A DNA stretch of 64,000 nt from Salinimicrobium terrae DSM 17865. Lineage in GTDB: Bacteria; Bacteroidota; Bacteroidia; Flavobacteriales; Flavobacteriaceae. Below are positions 1-7,449 of the stretch, in pieces. The position numbers and the translations under genes are program-made. The stretch covers positions 143,913 to 207,912 of the forward strand of contig NZ_KE384221.1 in NCBI RefSeq assembly GCF_000424665.1, given 5' to 3'. Under the pieces are notes generated by a model, which searched no databases, was not told the origin of the DNA, and was given only the letters and a program-made list of their open reading frames with translations. Position 1 is the stretch's first letter. Each line of letters starts with the position of its first letter.

Positions 1-876
1 TACCAGGAACTGACCAAACCCGCATGGAATAACTTCTTATACTGGCTGATGGGAATCTCTCTGTTTTTTATCCTATTAGAAGCCTTACGTCCATGGAAAA
101 AACAGCAACGTTTATTTAAACAGGATTTTTGGTTAGACATCTTTTATATGTTTTTCAACGTATTTCTGTTTTCGCTTATTGGATATTACGCACTGTCAAA
201 CATTTTTGTAGAGGCTTTTAATAGCACCCTTGGCTCACTTGGGGTTTCAAATCTTGCGGCCATACAAATTGATTCTTGGCCTATTTGGGCGCAGTTGCTA
301 ACACTTTTTGTATTGCGTGATTTTCTGCACTGGAACATCCATCGACTATTACATAGGATCCCTTTTCTTTGGGAATTTCATAAGGTTCACCATTCAGCAA
401 AGGAAATGAACTTTGCTACTCATCTACGTTTTCACCCACTGGAGACAGTGGTATACCGAACTCTTGAGTATATTCCTCTTGCCATGATAGGGTTTGGGAT
501 TCAAGAATTTTTTCTGGTTTATGTAATAGCCTTGGGTATTGGCCATTTCAACCATTCCAACATTCAGGTTCCTTTAGGTCCTTTAAAATATGTATTCAAC
601 AACCCGCAGATGCACACCTGGCATCACGCCAAAGAATTGCCTAACTCCAGAAAGAATGGGGTAAACTTTGGGATATCTCTTAGTGTATGGGATTATTTAT
701 TTAAAACTGCCCATGTGCCCGCAAAAGGAGAAGCTATTGAACTGGGATATACAGGAGATGAGGAAATGCCTCGGAATTTCTGGAAACAAGCTCTTTTCCC
801 AATTACGAAATCCAAGGGAAACAATTCTAATGTATATACCACAACACTACAGGACAACCGCCAAAACCTCCGATGA
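1..876 (+). CDS. Sterol desaturase / fatty acid hydroxylase family membrane protein (5' end outside window)
   Basis: The frame is open from the first base, so the ATG at 49 is probably internal and the true start lies upstream; 291 residues are visible. Counting from the ATG at 49, the di-iron histidine clusters of the family are present: HRLLH at about 98-102, HKVHH at 111-115, and a late HTWHH motif. Hydrophobic segments around residues 3-10, 33-50 and 80-92 and in the middle of the protein fit an integral membrane oxygenase. The family hydroxylates or desaturates sterols, carotenoids or fatty acids; the substrate cannot be read from sequence. A strong hairpin terminator lies about 170 bp downstream. 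Confidence 0.85.
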   Translation, partial: YQELTKPAWNNFLYWLMGISLFFILLEALRPWKKQQRLFKQDFWLDIFYMFFNVFLFSLIGYYALSNIFVEAFNSTLGSLGVSNLAAIQIDSWPIWAQLLTLFVLRDFLHWNIHRLLHRIPFLWEFHKVHHSAKEMNFATHLRFHPLETVVYRTLEYIPLAMIGFGIQEFFLVYVIALGIGHFNHSNIQVPLGPLKYVFNNPQMHTWHHAKELPNSRKNGVNFGISLSVWDYLFKTAHVPAKGEAIELGYTGDEEMPRNFWKQALFPITKSKGNNSNVYTTTLQDNRQNLR

Positions 877-1047
877 CCGCTTACTAATTTTTCAATGGGA
901 GGAAAACAGAATAAAATAGGATATTCTTGAAGTATCGTAGCTTTTTCTATTCACACTTGGCTCATCCTCAAAAAAGACCTTGAATTTGAAGTTCCTACTT
1001 GAGATTACCTTACAAATTCGATTCTACTGTTATCGGACGCTACAAAG

Positions 1048-1076
1048 AAAAGACCACCTGTTTTAGGTGGTCTTTT
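1048..1076 (+). terminator. Rho-independent terminator
   Basis: Perfect 12-bp inverted repeat (aaaagaccacct / aggtggtctttt) with a 5-base loop and flanking A and T runs. It probably ends the sterol desaturase transcript and could work in both directions. Confidence 0.8.
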
Positions 1077-1149
1077 ACTATACTTATCTCATTTCAATTG
1101 AAATACAAGTTTTGAGTTCTTCCACCTGAAGTACAGCACATCTAAGTTC

Positions 1150-1305
1150 TTAGTTTTCAATTTCCAAGTCAGTAGCTAAATCCAGACCATCTGCAACAAT
1201 ATCAAAAATATCGATATTGAGGTCTTCACTTATCACTATTATACCATCCATGTTTTTATTGGCATCGTTAATAATCACTCTAGTTTTTTCCGGTTTAAAA
1301 GAGAG
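1150..1305 (-). pseudogene. Possible 3' gene remnant
   Basis: On the minus strand 51 codons are open between two stops, and the last ~40 (reading VIINDANKNMDGIIV... to ...TDLEIEN) have normal codon use and composition for a protein C-terminus. The only ATG is internal and the frame is closed by TAA at 1306-1308 upstream. It may be the decayed tail of a deleted gene. The family was not recognised and chance remains possible. Confidence 0.25.
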
Positions 1306-1364
1306 TTATATGGGGTCCAAAAGCATAAAATGAGCAAGAAGATTTTATTTTATGAAAAAATCAC

Positions 1365-1376
1365 TTTATAGGTTAA
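1365..1376 (+). promoter_or_regulatory. Shared upstream motif (TTTATAGGTTAA)
   Basis: Twelve bases identical to 4849-4860 and preceded here by TCAC. Related inverted copies lie upstream of the curli cluster at 11087-11105 and 11259-11276. It sits about 60 bp before the orphan gene at 1438. A role as a regulator site is inference. Confidence 0.35.
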
Positions 1377-1424
1377 ACATTTATTAATCAATTGTTTAAT
1401 ACCATGTAAAAAATTAAAAAAAAA

Positions 1425-1432
1425 TATCTTTG
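1425..1432 (+). promoter_or_regulatory. Bacteroidota -7 box (TATCTTTG)
   Basis: Matches TAnnTTTG exactly. It ends 5 bases before the ATG at 1438, so transcription would begin at or next to that codon. No TTTG box is visible at the usual 19-21 bp spacing. Confidence 0.4.
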
Positions 1433-1437
1433 AGTAA

Positions 1438-1794
1438 ATGATGCGGGAGATGAAGAACAGGATTTTTAAAAATGAAAAAGTTGAAGAATTGAAGCATTTT
1501 ATTCGTTCAACTTGCGAAGGGTGTACAGACGGCAGTGTAAAATATAAAGATTTTCATAAGAGCCTTATTACCCATTACTTTGAAGCCAGAAATGTGGAGA
1601 TATTTTATGACAAGAGAAGAATAGTAGCCGAAATATTGGTAGGCATGGACTATGTGCCTATCAATTTTGACTGTCTGGATCTTTCAGTTTTCCTAAGTTC
1701 ATGTATAAAAGAAGACCAGCAGAGTCTGGAAACCTATCAGAATTACATGAAAACTTTTTCGACAAGAACTATGGTGACCTATAGGGGAGATTAA
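1438..1794 (+). CDS. Hypothetical protein, 118 aa
   Basis: Not recognised. A small, mixed-charge, probably cytoplasmic protein with four cysteines (two in a CEGC motif near residue 27) and no signal peptide or membrane segment. The promoter-like TATCTTTG at 1425-1432 is so close that either the message is leaderless or translation begins at the in-frame ATG at 1450. No terminator is evident before the EF-hand gene at 1963, but that gene has its own duplicated leader, so co-transcription is not implied. The gene is orphan-like and lies in an accessory stretch. Confidence 0.6.
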   Translation: MMREMKNRIFKNEKVEELKHFIRSTCEGCTDGSVKYKDFHKSLITHYFEARNVEIFYDKRRIVAEILVGMDYVPINFDCLDLSVFLSSCIKEDQQSLETYQNYMKTFSTRTMVTYRGD

Positions 1795-1859
1795 ACTGCC
1801 AATTTCAGGATACCACCGGATATTTATTGGAGTTTAGGTCTATTCAGGTTTATAAACTC

Positions 1860-1962
1860 GAGTATGAGATTACCTCTGTTGTGAAATGTTTGGCAATCTA
1901 AATTTTAAGGAGGCTCAGGATTAAGTTAAATTGGTGCAAACCAAACCATTAAATATTTTATT
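1860..1962 (+). repeat. Duplicated upstream region, copy A
   Basis: About 100 bp aligning with only small gaps to 2690-2794 (roughly three quarters identical by eye), ending in the nearly identical element aaaccaaaccattaaatatt just before the ATG. The duplication that produced the two neighbouring EF-hand genes therefore included the promoter and leader. Confidence 0.65.
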
Positions 1963-2496
1963 ATGAAAAAGTTAATTTTACTACTTGCTTTTCTATTCAC
2001 AGTGAGTTCTTCATTTTTATCCTGCAAGGCGACAGACTATGCAGACTATGATCTTGATGACGATGGATTATGGGACTCGGATGAATTCGGAGAAGCCTAC
2101 GATGAAAACTGGACCACCTGGGATGCCGATGCAGACGGTTATTTGGATGATGACGAATTTTATGATACCTACTATGGATGGGTAGATGCGGACGACGATG
2201 ATCTGATTGATGAGGATGAGTGGAACGAAGGCTACAACAACCTTTACGGTGACTATGGTGCTGTGGGAGATTTCGGAGTCTATGATATTGACAATGACGG
2301 ATTTATTGATGACGATGAGTGGTTCGAAGGATGGAATGACTCAGACTGGTTCAACGACTATGATTTAGACGATGATGGTCTTGTTGATAACGATGAGTGG
2401 GATGATGGTATCTTCGATATTTGGGATGAAGACGATGATGCGTTTTGGGATGAAAATGAGTACACTGCCTATAATACCTACTATGATACCTGGTAA
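1963..2496 (+). CDS. EF-hand-repeat lipoprotein A, 177 aa
   Basis: N-terminal signal peptide with a lipobox-like FLSC (Cys21), then an extremely acidic, Trp/Tyr-rich mature part with six EF-hand-type loops at residues 30-41, 54-65, 75-86, 108-119, 134-145 and 155-166. Each follows DxDxDGxxxxxE; the third and sixth have D or A in place of the loop glycine. Loops recur every 21-33 residues with aromatic flanks such as EFxxxY and EWxxG. Calcium binding in the envelope or on the surface is the likely property, from family knowledge; the biological role is unknown. It is a paralogue of the next gene, with its own leader and terminator, so it is probably monocistronic. Confidence 0.85.
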   Translation: MKKLILLLAFLFTVSSSFLSCKATDYADYDLDDDGLWDSDEFGEAYDENWTTWDADADGYLDDDEFYDTYYGWVDADDDDLIDEDEWNEGYNNLYGDYGAVGDFGVYDIDNDGFIDDDEWFEGWNDSDWFNDYDLDDDGLVDNDEWDDGIFDIWDEDDDAFWDENEYTAYNTYYDTW

Positions 2497-2517
2497 TTGT
2501 CGATAGAAACAATATTA

Positions 2518-2560
2518 GAAGAGGCCGTTTAAATTTTTTAAGCGGCTTCTTCTTTTTTTC
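2518..2560 (+). terminator. Rho-independent terminator after EF-hand gene A
   Basis: Stem gaagaggccgtttaa / ttaagcggcttcttc (one G-U pair, one mismatch) followed by a T run. Confidence 0.75.
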
Positions 2561-2689
2561 TTGTTCTTTTTGCTGTAAAAATACTTCTGTGGCAACTTCC
2601 AACAAGGGCGACGGCTAATAAAGGTGAGACTAAACCACAAGTTTCAAAACGCCACCAGAAGACTTACTGCCGTGCAACGGTATTCACCC

Positions 2690-2794
2690 TGGGTATGAGA
2701 GACCTCTATTTGTGAAATTTTTAGCAGTCGAAATTTCAAGAAGGCAGAAGATTCAATTAATTTGGTGGAAACCAAACCAATAAATATTTTAATT
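2690..2794 (+). repeat. Duplicated upstream region, copy B
   Basis: Partner of 1860-1962. Shared blocks include gtatgaga, acctct, tgtgaaat and aaaccaaacca-taaatatttt immediately before the start codon. A weaker form (aaaccactaaatatt) also precedes gene C near 3650. Confidence 0.65.
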
Positions 2795-3400
2795 ATGAAA
2801 AAATTAATTTTATTATTTACTTTTCTATTTACCCTTAGTTCTTCCTTCATTGCTTGTCGCGATAACGTCGAAGAAGCTGAGCCGATCCCTGAATATGACA
2901 CCGAGATAGAACCGATTGATGATGAAGTCGTGATAAACGGCTTCGAAGACTATGATCTTGACGATGATGGATTATGGGACTCGGATGAATTTGGTGAGGC
3001 CTACGACGAAGATTGGACCGTCTGGGATGTCGATGATGACACTTATCTGGACGACAATGAATTCTATACTACCTACTATGGCTGGGTAGATACGGATGAC
3101 GATGATCTTATTGATGAAGATGAGTGGAATGAGGGTTATACCAATCTTTATGGAGATTATGCTGCCGTCGGAGATTTTGGAGATTATGATCTTGACGACG
3201 ATGGATTTCTTGATGAAGATGAATGGTACGAAGGATGGAGTGACTCCGACTGGTTCAACGACTATGATTTAGACGATGACGGTCTTGTTGACAATGATGA
3301 ATGGGATGATGGCCTCTTTGGACTTTGGGATGAAGATGACGACGGATATTGGGATGAGGACGAATATAATGCCTATACTGTCTATTATGACACCTGGTAA
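2795..3400 (+). CDS. EF-hand-repeat lipoprotein B, 201 aa
   Basis: Start set at 2795 (MKKLILLF...), because the upstream ATG at 2762 falls inside the leader conserved with gene A and would put 11 residues in front of the signal peptide. Lipobox FIAC gives Cys21, followed by an acidic linker of about 30 residues absent from gene A, then six DxDxDGxxxxxE loops beginning near residue 54. Nearly every loop and aromatic flank matches gene A, so this is a tandem duplication. Own terminator. A calcium-binding envelope lipoprotein is inferred from the loop motif. Confidence 0.85.
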   Translation: MKKLILLFTFLFTLSSSFIACRDNVEEAEPIPEYDTEIEPIDDEVVINGFEDYDLDDDGLWDSDEFGEAYDEDWTVWDVDDDTYLDDNEFYTTYYGWVDTDDDDLIDEDEWNEGYTNLYGDYAAVGDFGDYDLDDDGFLDEDEWYEGWSDSDWFNDYDLDDDGLVDNDEWDDGLFGLWDEDDDGYWDEDEYNAYTVYYDTW

Positions 3401-3493
3401 GTAATCCCGGAAAGATGTTGGGCAGTAGAGTTTGGATTTTTCAAGTCAGGCTTACATTTCCAACAAAAGATTAAAATTTTTAAATTAAGAAAG

Positions 3494-3530
3494 AGCTGCC
3501 TGAAAATATCATTTTCGGACAGCTTTTTTT
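3494..3530 (+). terminator. Rho-independent terminator after EF-hand gene B
   Basis: Imperfect stem agctgcctgaaaat / attttcggacagct with a 3-base loop, followed by a run of seven T. Confidence 0.75.
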
Positions 3531-3696
3531 CTTTGGTTACAAGCACTCTTCTCCCTTTCCCAAACTTTAAGATATGGTGGTTAATTCATTCATTCCTTTA
3601 CAAGGGCTTAACATTGCCGTTAAATTAGCGATAAAAACTTGCACTAAACCACTAAATATTACCACTTTACAATAATTATAAATTAAAACCCACACT

Positions 3697-4620
3697 ATGA
3701 CAGATTTACTAAAGAAAATTACAAAACACCAATTGTATCTTGGGTTGTTACTTCTTGCATTTAGCTTAAACAGCTGTAGCGATGATGACGATGGATTACT
3801 GGAAGATGATAACTTTACAGGAACTATTACTGCCATGGATCAAATCGTTTCCGGTGACATCATAATGGTACAGAATGTAACTGTAACCCAGGATAGCTGG
3901 TTGGCCGCGGTACACAGCGATGAAATAAGCAGTGATAATTTTATTGCTGGTCCTTTATTCATTGATGAAGGTGTACATACTGACCTTAGTCTTTTGCTCC
4001 ACGACGATGCCAATCTCGAACCAAATGGAGATGAGATCGTGCTAAAACTTTATGCTGAAGATGACGATGGCATTTTCGGAGAATGGGATATTGATGACGA
4101 ACCTATTACCGACGATGACGATCTTCTCGTTACTCAGACTATAACCGTTATTATGGAAGGTAGTTTTAGTAGCTTTGATGAAGATAATGACGGGATGCTG
4201 GACGAGAATGAGGTTCCAAATACCTATCAAAATAACTTTGATGTTTGGGACGTTGACGATGATGGTTTTTTAACCGCTGATGAATTTTATACTACCACTT
4301 TTTATATTACCGATGCCGATGACGACGATTTCATAGATGAAGACGAATGGCTTATAGGTTATGACAGCATGTACTCTGCATATATCGACGACGACTTTGC
4401 AGCCTACGACGTAGATGGTGACGGATTTATTGAAGAAACTGAATGGTTCGATACATTCGCCGATTCTCAATGGTTCGAGATCTATGATGTTGATGATGAT
4501 AGTCTAGTAGCCTACACTGAATGGGATGAAGGACTTTTCAATGATTGGGATCTCGATGACGACGATTTCATCGACGAAGATGAGTTTATCAACTACATAG
4601 ATTATGTGACTTTTTGGTAA
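3697..4620 (+). CDS. EF-hand-repeat lipoprotein C with N-terminal beta domain, 307 aa
   Basis: Signal peptide with lipobox LNSC (Cys27) followed at once by SDDDD, which matches the acidic signal that exports Bacteroidota lipoproteins to the cell surface. Residues ~38-150 form a beta-rich domain resembling DUF7282, known from haloarchaeal surface proteins: a QxVxxGDxIxV opening, a WLAAVHSDE strand and an EGVHTDLSLLL block (resemblance from memory). The C-terminal half has six EF-hand-type loops: DEDNDGMLDENE, DVDDDGFLTADE, DADDDDFIDEDE, DVDGDGFIEETE, DVDDDSLVAYTE and DLDDDDFIDEDE. It is likely a surface-exposed calcium-binding protein. Followed by its own terminator. Confidence 0.85.
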   Translation: MTDLLKKITKHQLYLGLLLLAFSLNSCSDDDDGLLEDDNFTGTITAMDQIVSGDIIMVQNVTVTQDSWLAAVHSDEISSDNFIAGPLFIDEGVHTDLSLLLHDDANLEPNGDEIVLKLYAEDDDGIFGEWDIDDEPITDDDDLLVTQTITVIMEGSFSSFDEDNDGMLDENEVPNTYQNNFDVWDVDDDGFLTADEFYTTTFYITDADDDDFIDEDEWLIGYDSMYSAYIDDDFAAYDVDGDGFIEETEWFDTFADSQWFEIYDVDDDSLVAYTEWDEGLFNDWDLDDDDFIDEDEFINYIDYVTFW

Positions 4621-4642
4621 AAGCATCAAAATGATGAATAGA

Positions 4643-4680
4643 AAAAAGCCGTCTCGTTTTTTAAAATGAGGCGGCTTTTC
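4643..4680 (+). terminator. Rho-independent terminator after EF-hand gene C
   Basis: Stem aaaagccgtctcgtttt / aaaatgaggcggctttt with minor mismatches and a short loop. Confidence 0.8.
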
Positions 4681-4848
4681 CTATGCGATATTTACCCAGA
4701 AAATTTTAATTCATAGTTCGTCCGGGTCCACAGAGGCATGGACACTTAATTCGTTTTCGGAGCTAATCGATTATACCTTGTGGTAAATTTCTAATATCAC
4801 TTAACAAGCCGGGTTAAAAGAGCGTTAAACGAGTAAGAACAGGCTATT

Positions 4849-4860
4849 TTTATAGGTTAA
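4849..4860 (+). promoter_or_regulatory. Shared upstream motif (TTTATAGGTTAA), second copy
   Basis: Identical to 1365-1376 and located 45 bp before the start of EF-hand gene D. See the copy at 1365 for related inverted sites before the curli cluster. Confidence 0.35.
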
Positions 4861-4905
4861 TTTCTTAAATTAAAGGAAGTATAATTAATAAAAAAATCTA
4901 ATATT

Positions 4906-5442
4906 ATGAACAACTTAAAATTAATTTTAAGCAGCTTTCTTGTTGTCTTTTCAACAGGTGTATTCGCACAACAGGATTTTGACAACTGGGATCAGGATGA
5001 TGATTTTCTTATTGAAAAAGAAGAATTTGTTGATAAGTTCACAGATGAGTATTTTTCTGCTTGGGCTGAAGGAGCCGATCCCCAGGGGGTAATAGAAGAA
5101 GGTTTCTTCAGAGAATCTTTTGCGGGTCTCGATACAGATAAGGATGGTTTTCTATCTGATGAGGAATGGCTCATAGGGTACAATTATTTCTATGATGACT
5201 ATTTAGTAAATGAAGAAGTCGGTTTTATAGATATAAATGATGATGGTTTAATTCAGTATGAAGAGTATTACGACGTGATTTATGATACTGAGTACTTTAC
5301 CGATATTGATTTAGATAACGACAACTACATTAGTGAGCATGAGCTCGCTGAATATGTGTTTAATAACTGGGATACTAACGACAACGGAGTTTTAAGCCGA
5401 TATGAGTGGAATAGTTTTAAACTTTATTACCTCGACGTTTAA
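4906..5442 (+). CDS. EF-hand-repeat secreted protein D, 178 aa
   Basis: Cleavable signal peptide ending ...GVFAQQ, with no lipid cysteine, so it is periplasmic or secreted unlike genes A-C. Five EF-hand-type loops follow: DQDDDFLIEKEE, DTDKDGFLSDEE, DINDDGLIQYEE, DLDNDNYISEHE and DTNDNGVLSRYE. A sixth position near residues 50-60 has lost the motif (AEGADPQGVIEEG). Loop sequences are closer to canonical calmodulin-type hands and less repetitive than in A-C, so this is the most diverged paralogue. Its upstream region carries TTTATAGGTTAA rather than the leader of A and B. Own terminator. Confidence 0.85.
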   Translation: MNNLKLILSSFLVVFSTGVFAQQDFDNWDQDDDFLIEKEEFVDKFTDEYFSAWAEGADPQGVIEEGFFRESFAGLDTDKDGFLSDEEWLIGYNYFYDDYLVNEEVGFIDINDDGLIQYEEYYDVIYDTEYFTDIDLDNDNYISEHELAEYVFNNWDTNDNGVLSRYEWNSFKLYYLDV

Positions 5443-5464
5443 AAGCTTTGAAATAATAAATTCC

Positions 5465-5500
5465 AAGGGATAGCCATTCATAATGGTTATCCTTTTTTTT
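5465..5500 (+). terminator. Rho-independent terminator after EF-hand gene D
   Basis: Stem agggatagccatt / aatggttatcct (one bulged G), loop cat, then eight T. Confidence 0.8.
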
Positions 5501-5872
5501 GCTGCTAAATTTTTCTTTAACATATTTCCCGTTACAATAATAAATTATAATAGAAGAAAAGTTTACTTAATAATTAAATTGGAGAAAAAATCTGATTCCT
5601 CTCTGAAATCAATGACATGTTTTATAACGGCATCATTCAAAGCGCTGGTAATTCTTTCCTGATCTTAGGGGCTTGAATTTTTGAAACTTCCTGCTCAACC
5701 AGCAAGGTGAAGACTATGGTTGCAAAATCAGTGACATTGTTAATGCGGTTGCCAATAATGTGGAAATTTCTAATGTTTAAAAATCATGGTAGTAGAAAGC
5801 ACCGATCTTGTTTTGGATAATAATGTTACCTTTAAAAGACTAACACCATTTTTAACCGTTAAAGCAAATGTT
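5501..5872. other. Gene-poor stretch with possible coding debris
   Basis: Two coding-like plus-strand fragments sit in different frames and are broken by stops: about 25 codons over ~5600-5670 (reading ...INDMFYNGIIQSAG...) and about 30 codons over ~5690-5780 (reading ...GCKISDIVNAVANN...). Together they look like one decayed gene, but the family was not recognised. No tRNA or insertion sequence seen. Confidence 0.25.
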
Positions 5873-6280
5873 ATGGTATTACTTGAATTTGTAATTGGAT
5901 TTTTTATTGCTCTTTTTATTGGTATAGTTTTATTTTACGGATTTAAAAAACGTGGCCCCTGGAATGCGTTCTGGGTTTTTCTTCTATTTCTTGTTTTAGC
6001 TTCCTGGGCAGGAAGACTCTGGCTTACTCCGGCGGGGCCAGAATTTTGGGGCTATGGATGGTTATCTGTATTCTTTTGGGTTTTTGTCTTTGGACTGCTT
6101 ATAGCCCTCGCCAGTCCTTCCGGCGATTCAGAAAGAACAGATAAAACCGTGGATTATGAGCCGGATACTAAAACCAGAATGACTTCAGGCGCGGCAGGAA
6201 CAGCTGCAGCATTTGGTCTGCTGTTCTGGTTTTTGCTTTTACTCATGGTAGTTGCCATTATAGGTGGGGTCTTTTATTAA
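5873..6280 (+). CDS. Small integral membrane protein, 135 aa
   Basis: Not recognised as a named family. Starting at the ATG at 5873, the protein begins directly with a hydrophobic helix (MVLLEFVIGFFIALF...), followed by helices near residues 32-45 and 65-80, a polar loop with DSERTDKTVDYEPD, and a last long hydrophobic segment. An ATG at 5786 would add 29 hydrophilic residues that read like the neighbouring debris, so the later start is preferred. Probably a four-helix inner-membrane protein of unknown function. Only a short hairpin (6357-6376) follows. Confidence 0.6.
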   Translation: MVLLEFVIGFFIALFIGIVLFYGFKKRGPWNAFWVFLLFLVLASWAGRLWLTPAGPEFWGYGWLSVFFWVFVFGLLIALASPSGDSERTDKTVDYEPDTKTRMTSGAAGTAAAFGLLFWFLLLLMVVAIIGGVFY

Positions 6281-6733
6281 GTCCAAATCCCCAGAACGGG
6301 ACAGGAACAGTCGAGCAAGATTTTGTACTCCTGCTTTTGGTTCTTTGATTCGCAAAAGCCCGCATCTTGACGGGCTCTATAAAGTCAAGAACTCACTAGA
6401 ACAGGCTCATTCCAAATCATTATCATCATCATCACCTCTTGCTGTTTACTATTAGCTATCTGGTAAGAAAACAAATCAGAACCTTTGCTTTTTTAAGAAA
6501 AGAATAACAGCTCAATTTATCAGTCCCTACAATCCTTTGGTAACTTGACACAAGGTGAAATTTAATAACAATCTCTATTTTGAAAAGTTAAATCTTCTCA
6601 CCGTCAATTTGCGCCATTAGGAGAATACATAGAAGGTGAAGTGGCTATTACTGGAGGAGTAACAGGAATAACCACTGCATAGGTTTTAGTAAGAACAGGA
6701 TAAGTGATTTTCAACAAATAAAATTGATCAATT
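6281..6733. other. Intergenic region, 453 bp, with a small hairpin and coding debris
   Basis: Contains a 6-bp stem hairpin (agcccg / cgggct, 6357-6376) without a good T run. Another coding-like tail lies at about 6610-6682 on the plus strand (reading QFAPLGEYIEGEVAITGG..., ending in TAG) with no upstream start. Nothing else recognised. Confidence 0.3.
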
Positions 6734-7423
6734 ATGAGTATGAGAACATTTTTGTCTACAAAAACGGCACTATTTACTCTATTGCTATTCTTCAGCCCTG
6801 GAATTCTTCCCATTCACGCTTCTGATGGATTTCAAAAAAATAGGACTGACAGCGTACATTGGATTACAATAAATTCAGTATCTACGGCCAGCCTGGCTCT
6901 TGAGCTGGCGCTTCTAAATGAAACAGACGCTCAGGAGGACATAGCAGCTCCCTTTGATGCTTTTCCGAACCTTCACATGCTATTCGTTCATTTCCCGGTG
7001 GTGTTGTTAATAGTTGCCTTCCTATTCCAAATACTCACTTTTTTCTTATATAAAGAGGGAATGGATGTTGCCACTCTTATTGTGCTTGGGCTGGGTTGGC
7101 TTGGTGCTCTACTCGCCGCCTATGTTTTCCATCCCCACGTTGCCGATTTGCCGGAACAGACTCAAAAAATTTTTGAAGCCCATGAATTTTATGCCTACTG
7201 GACTGTAGGGCTAAGTTCCGTCGCCTTGGCTTTAAAGGGAGTCGCCTTTTTCTTTTTTCGGGGCAAGCGATGGATGGAATGGCTTATTCTTATCACCCTG
7301 ATTGCAACCGTCTTTGTCATTTCCAAGGCGGGGCATTTGGGCTCACAGTTGGTTTATATCGAGGGAGTGGGTCCGCAGGGGAAGTATCTCAAGCAAGAAC
7401 ACAGTGGTGGGCATCAACACTAA
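6734..7423 (+). CDS. DUF2231-type integral membrane protein, 229 aa
   Basis: A signal-like N-terminal helix (residues ~8-28) and a polar region of about 50 residues precede a membrane domain starting at LHMLFVHFPVVLLIVAFLF (~residue 80), which has the HFPxxLL signature of DUF2231. Three more hydrophobic segments follow around residues 112-132, 153-173 and 180-195. The C-terminus is His-rich (HSGGHQH). DUF2231 proteins often sit near cytochromes and may sense or bind metal or haem, but the function is unproven. It lies 26 bp upstream of the FMN-dependent synthase-like gene, so the two are probably co-transcribed. Confidence 0.75.
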   Translation: MSMRTFLSTKTALFTLLLFFSPGILPIHASDGFQKNRTDSVHWITINSVSTASLALELALLNETDAQEDIAAPFDAFPNLHMLFVHFPVVLLIVAFLFQILTFFLYKEGMDVATLIVLGLGWLGALLAAYVFHPHVADLPEQTQKIFEAHEFYAYWTVGLSSVALALKGVAFFFFRGKRWMEWLILITLIATVFVISKAGHLGSQLVYIEGVGPQGKYLKQEHSGGHQH

Positions 7424-7449
7424 AGTCATGTCCCAATAAACTGCAAATT

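Larger units (their letters stand above)
877..1437. other. Intergenic region, 561 bp
   Basis: Holds the terminator at 1048-1076, a minus-strand coding-like stretch (1150-1305), the motif tttataggttaa at 1365-1376 and a TAnnTTTG box at 1425-1432. Nothing else was recognised. Confidence 0.6.

Noticed and set aside
668..919. 83-codon frame overlapping the end of the sterol desaturase gene
   Set aside because: Out-of-frame shadow of a gene with intact histidine motifs; no recognisable product.
2762..2794. Earlier ATG for EF-hand gene B
   Set aside because: It lies in the leader that is conserved, non-coding, before gene A, and would bury the signal peptide.
7270..7449. Sixty-residue N-terminal extension of the glutamate-synthase-like protein
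   Set aside because: It overlaps the well-supported DUF2231 gene in another frame and lacks family similarity; the ATG at 7450 gives the normal N-terminus with membrane helices.
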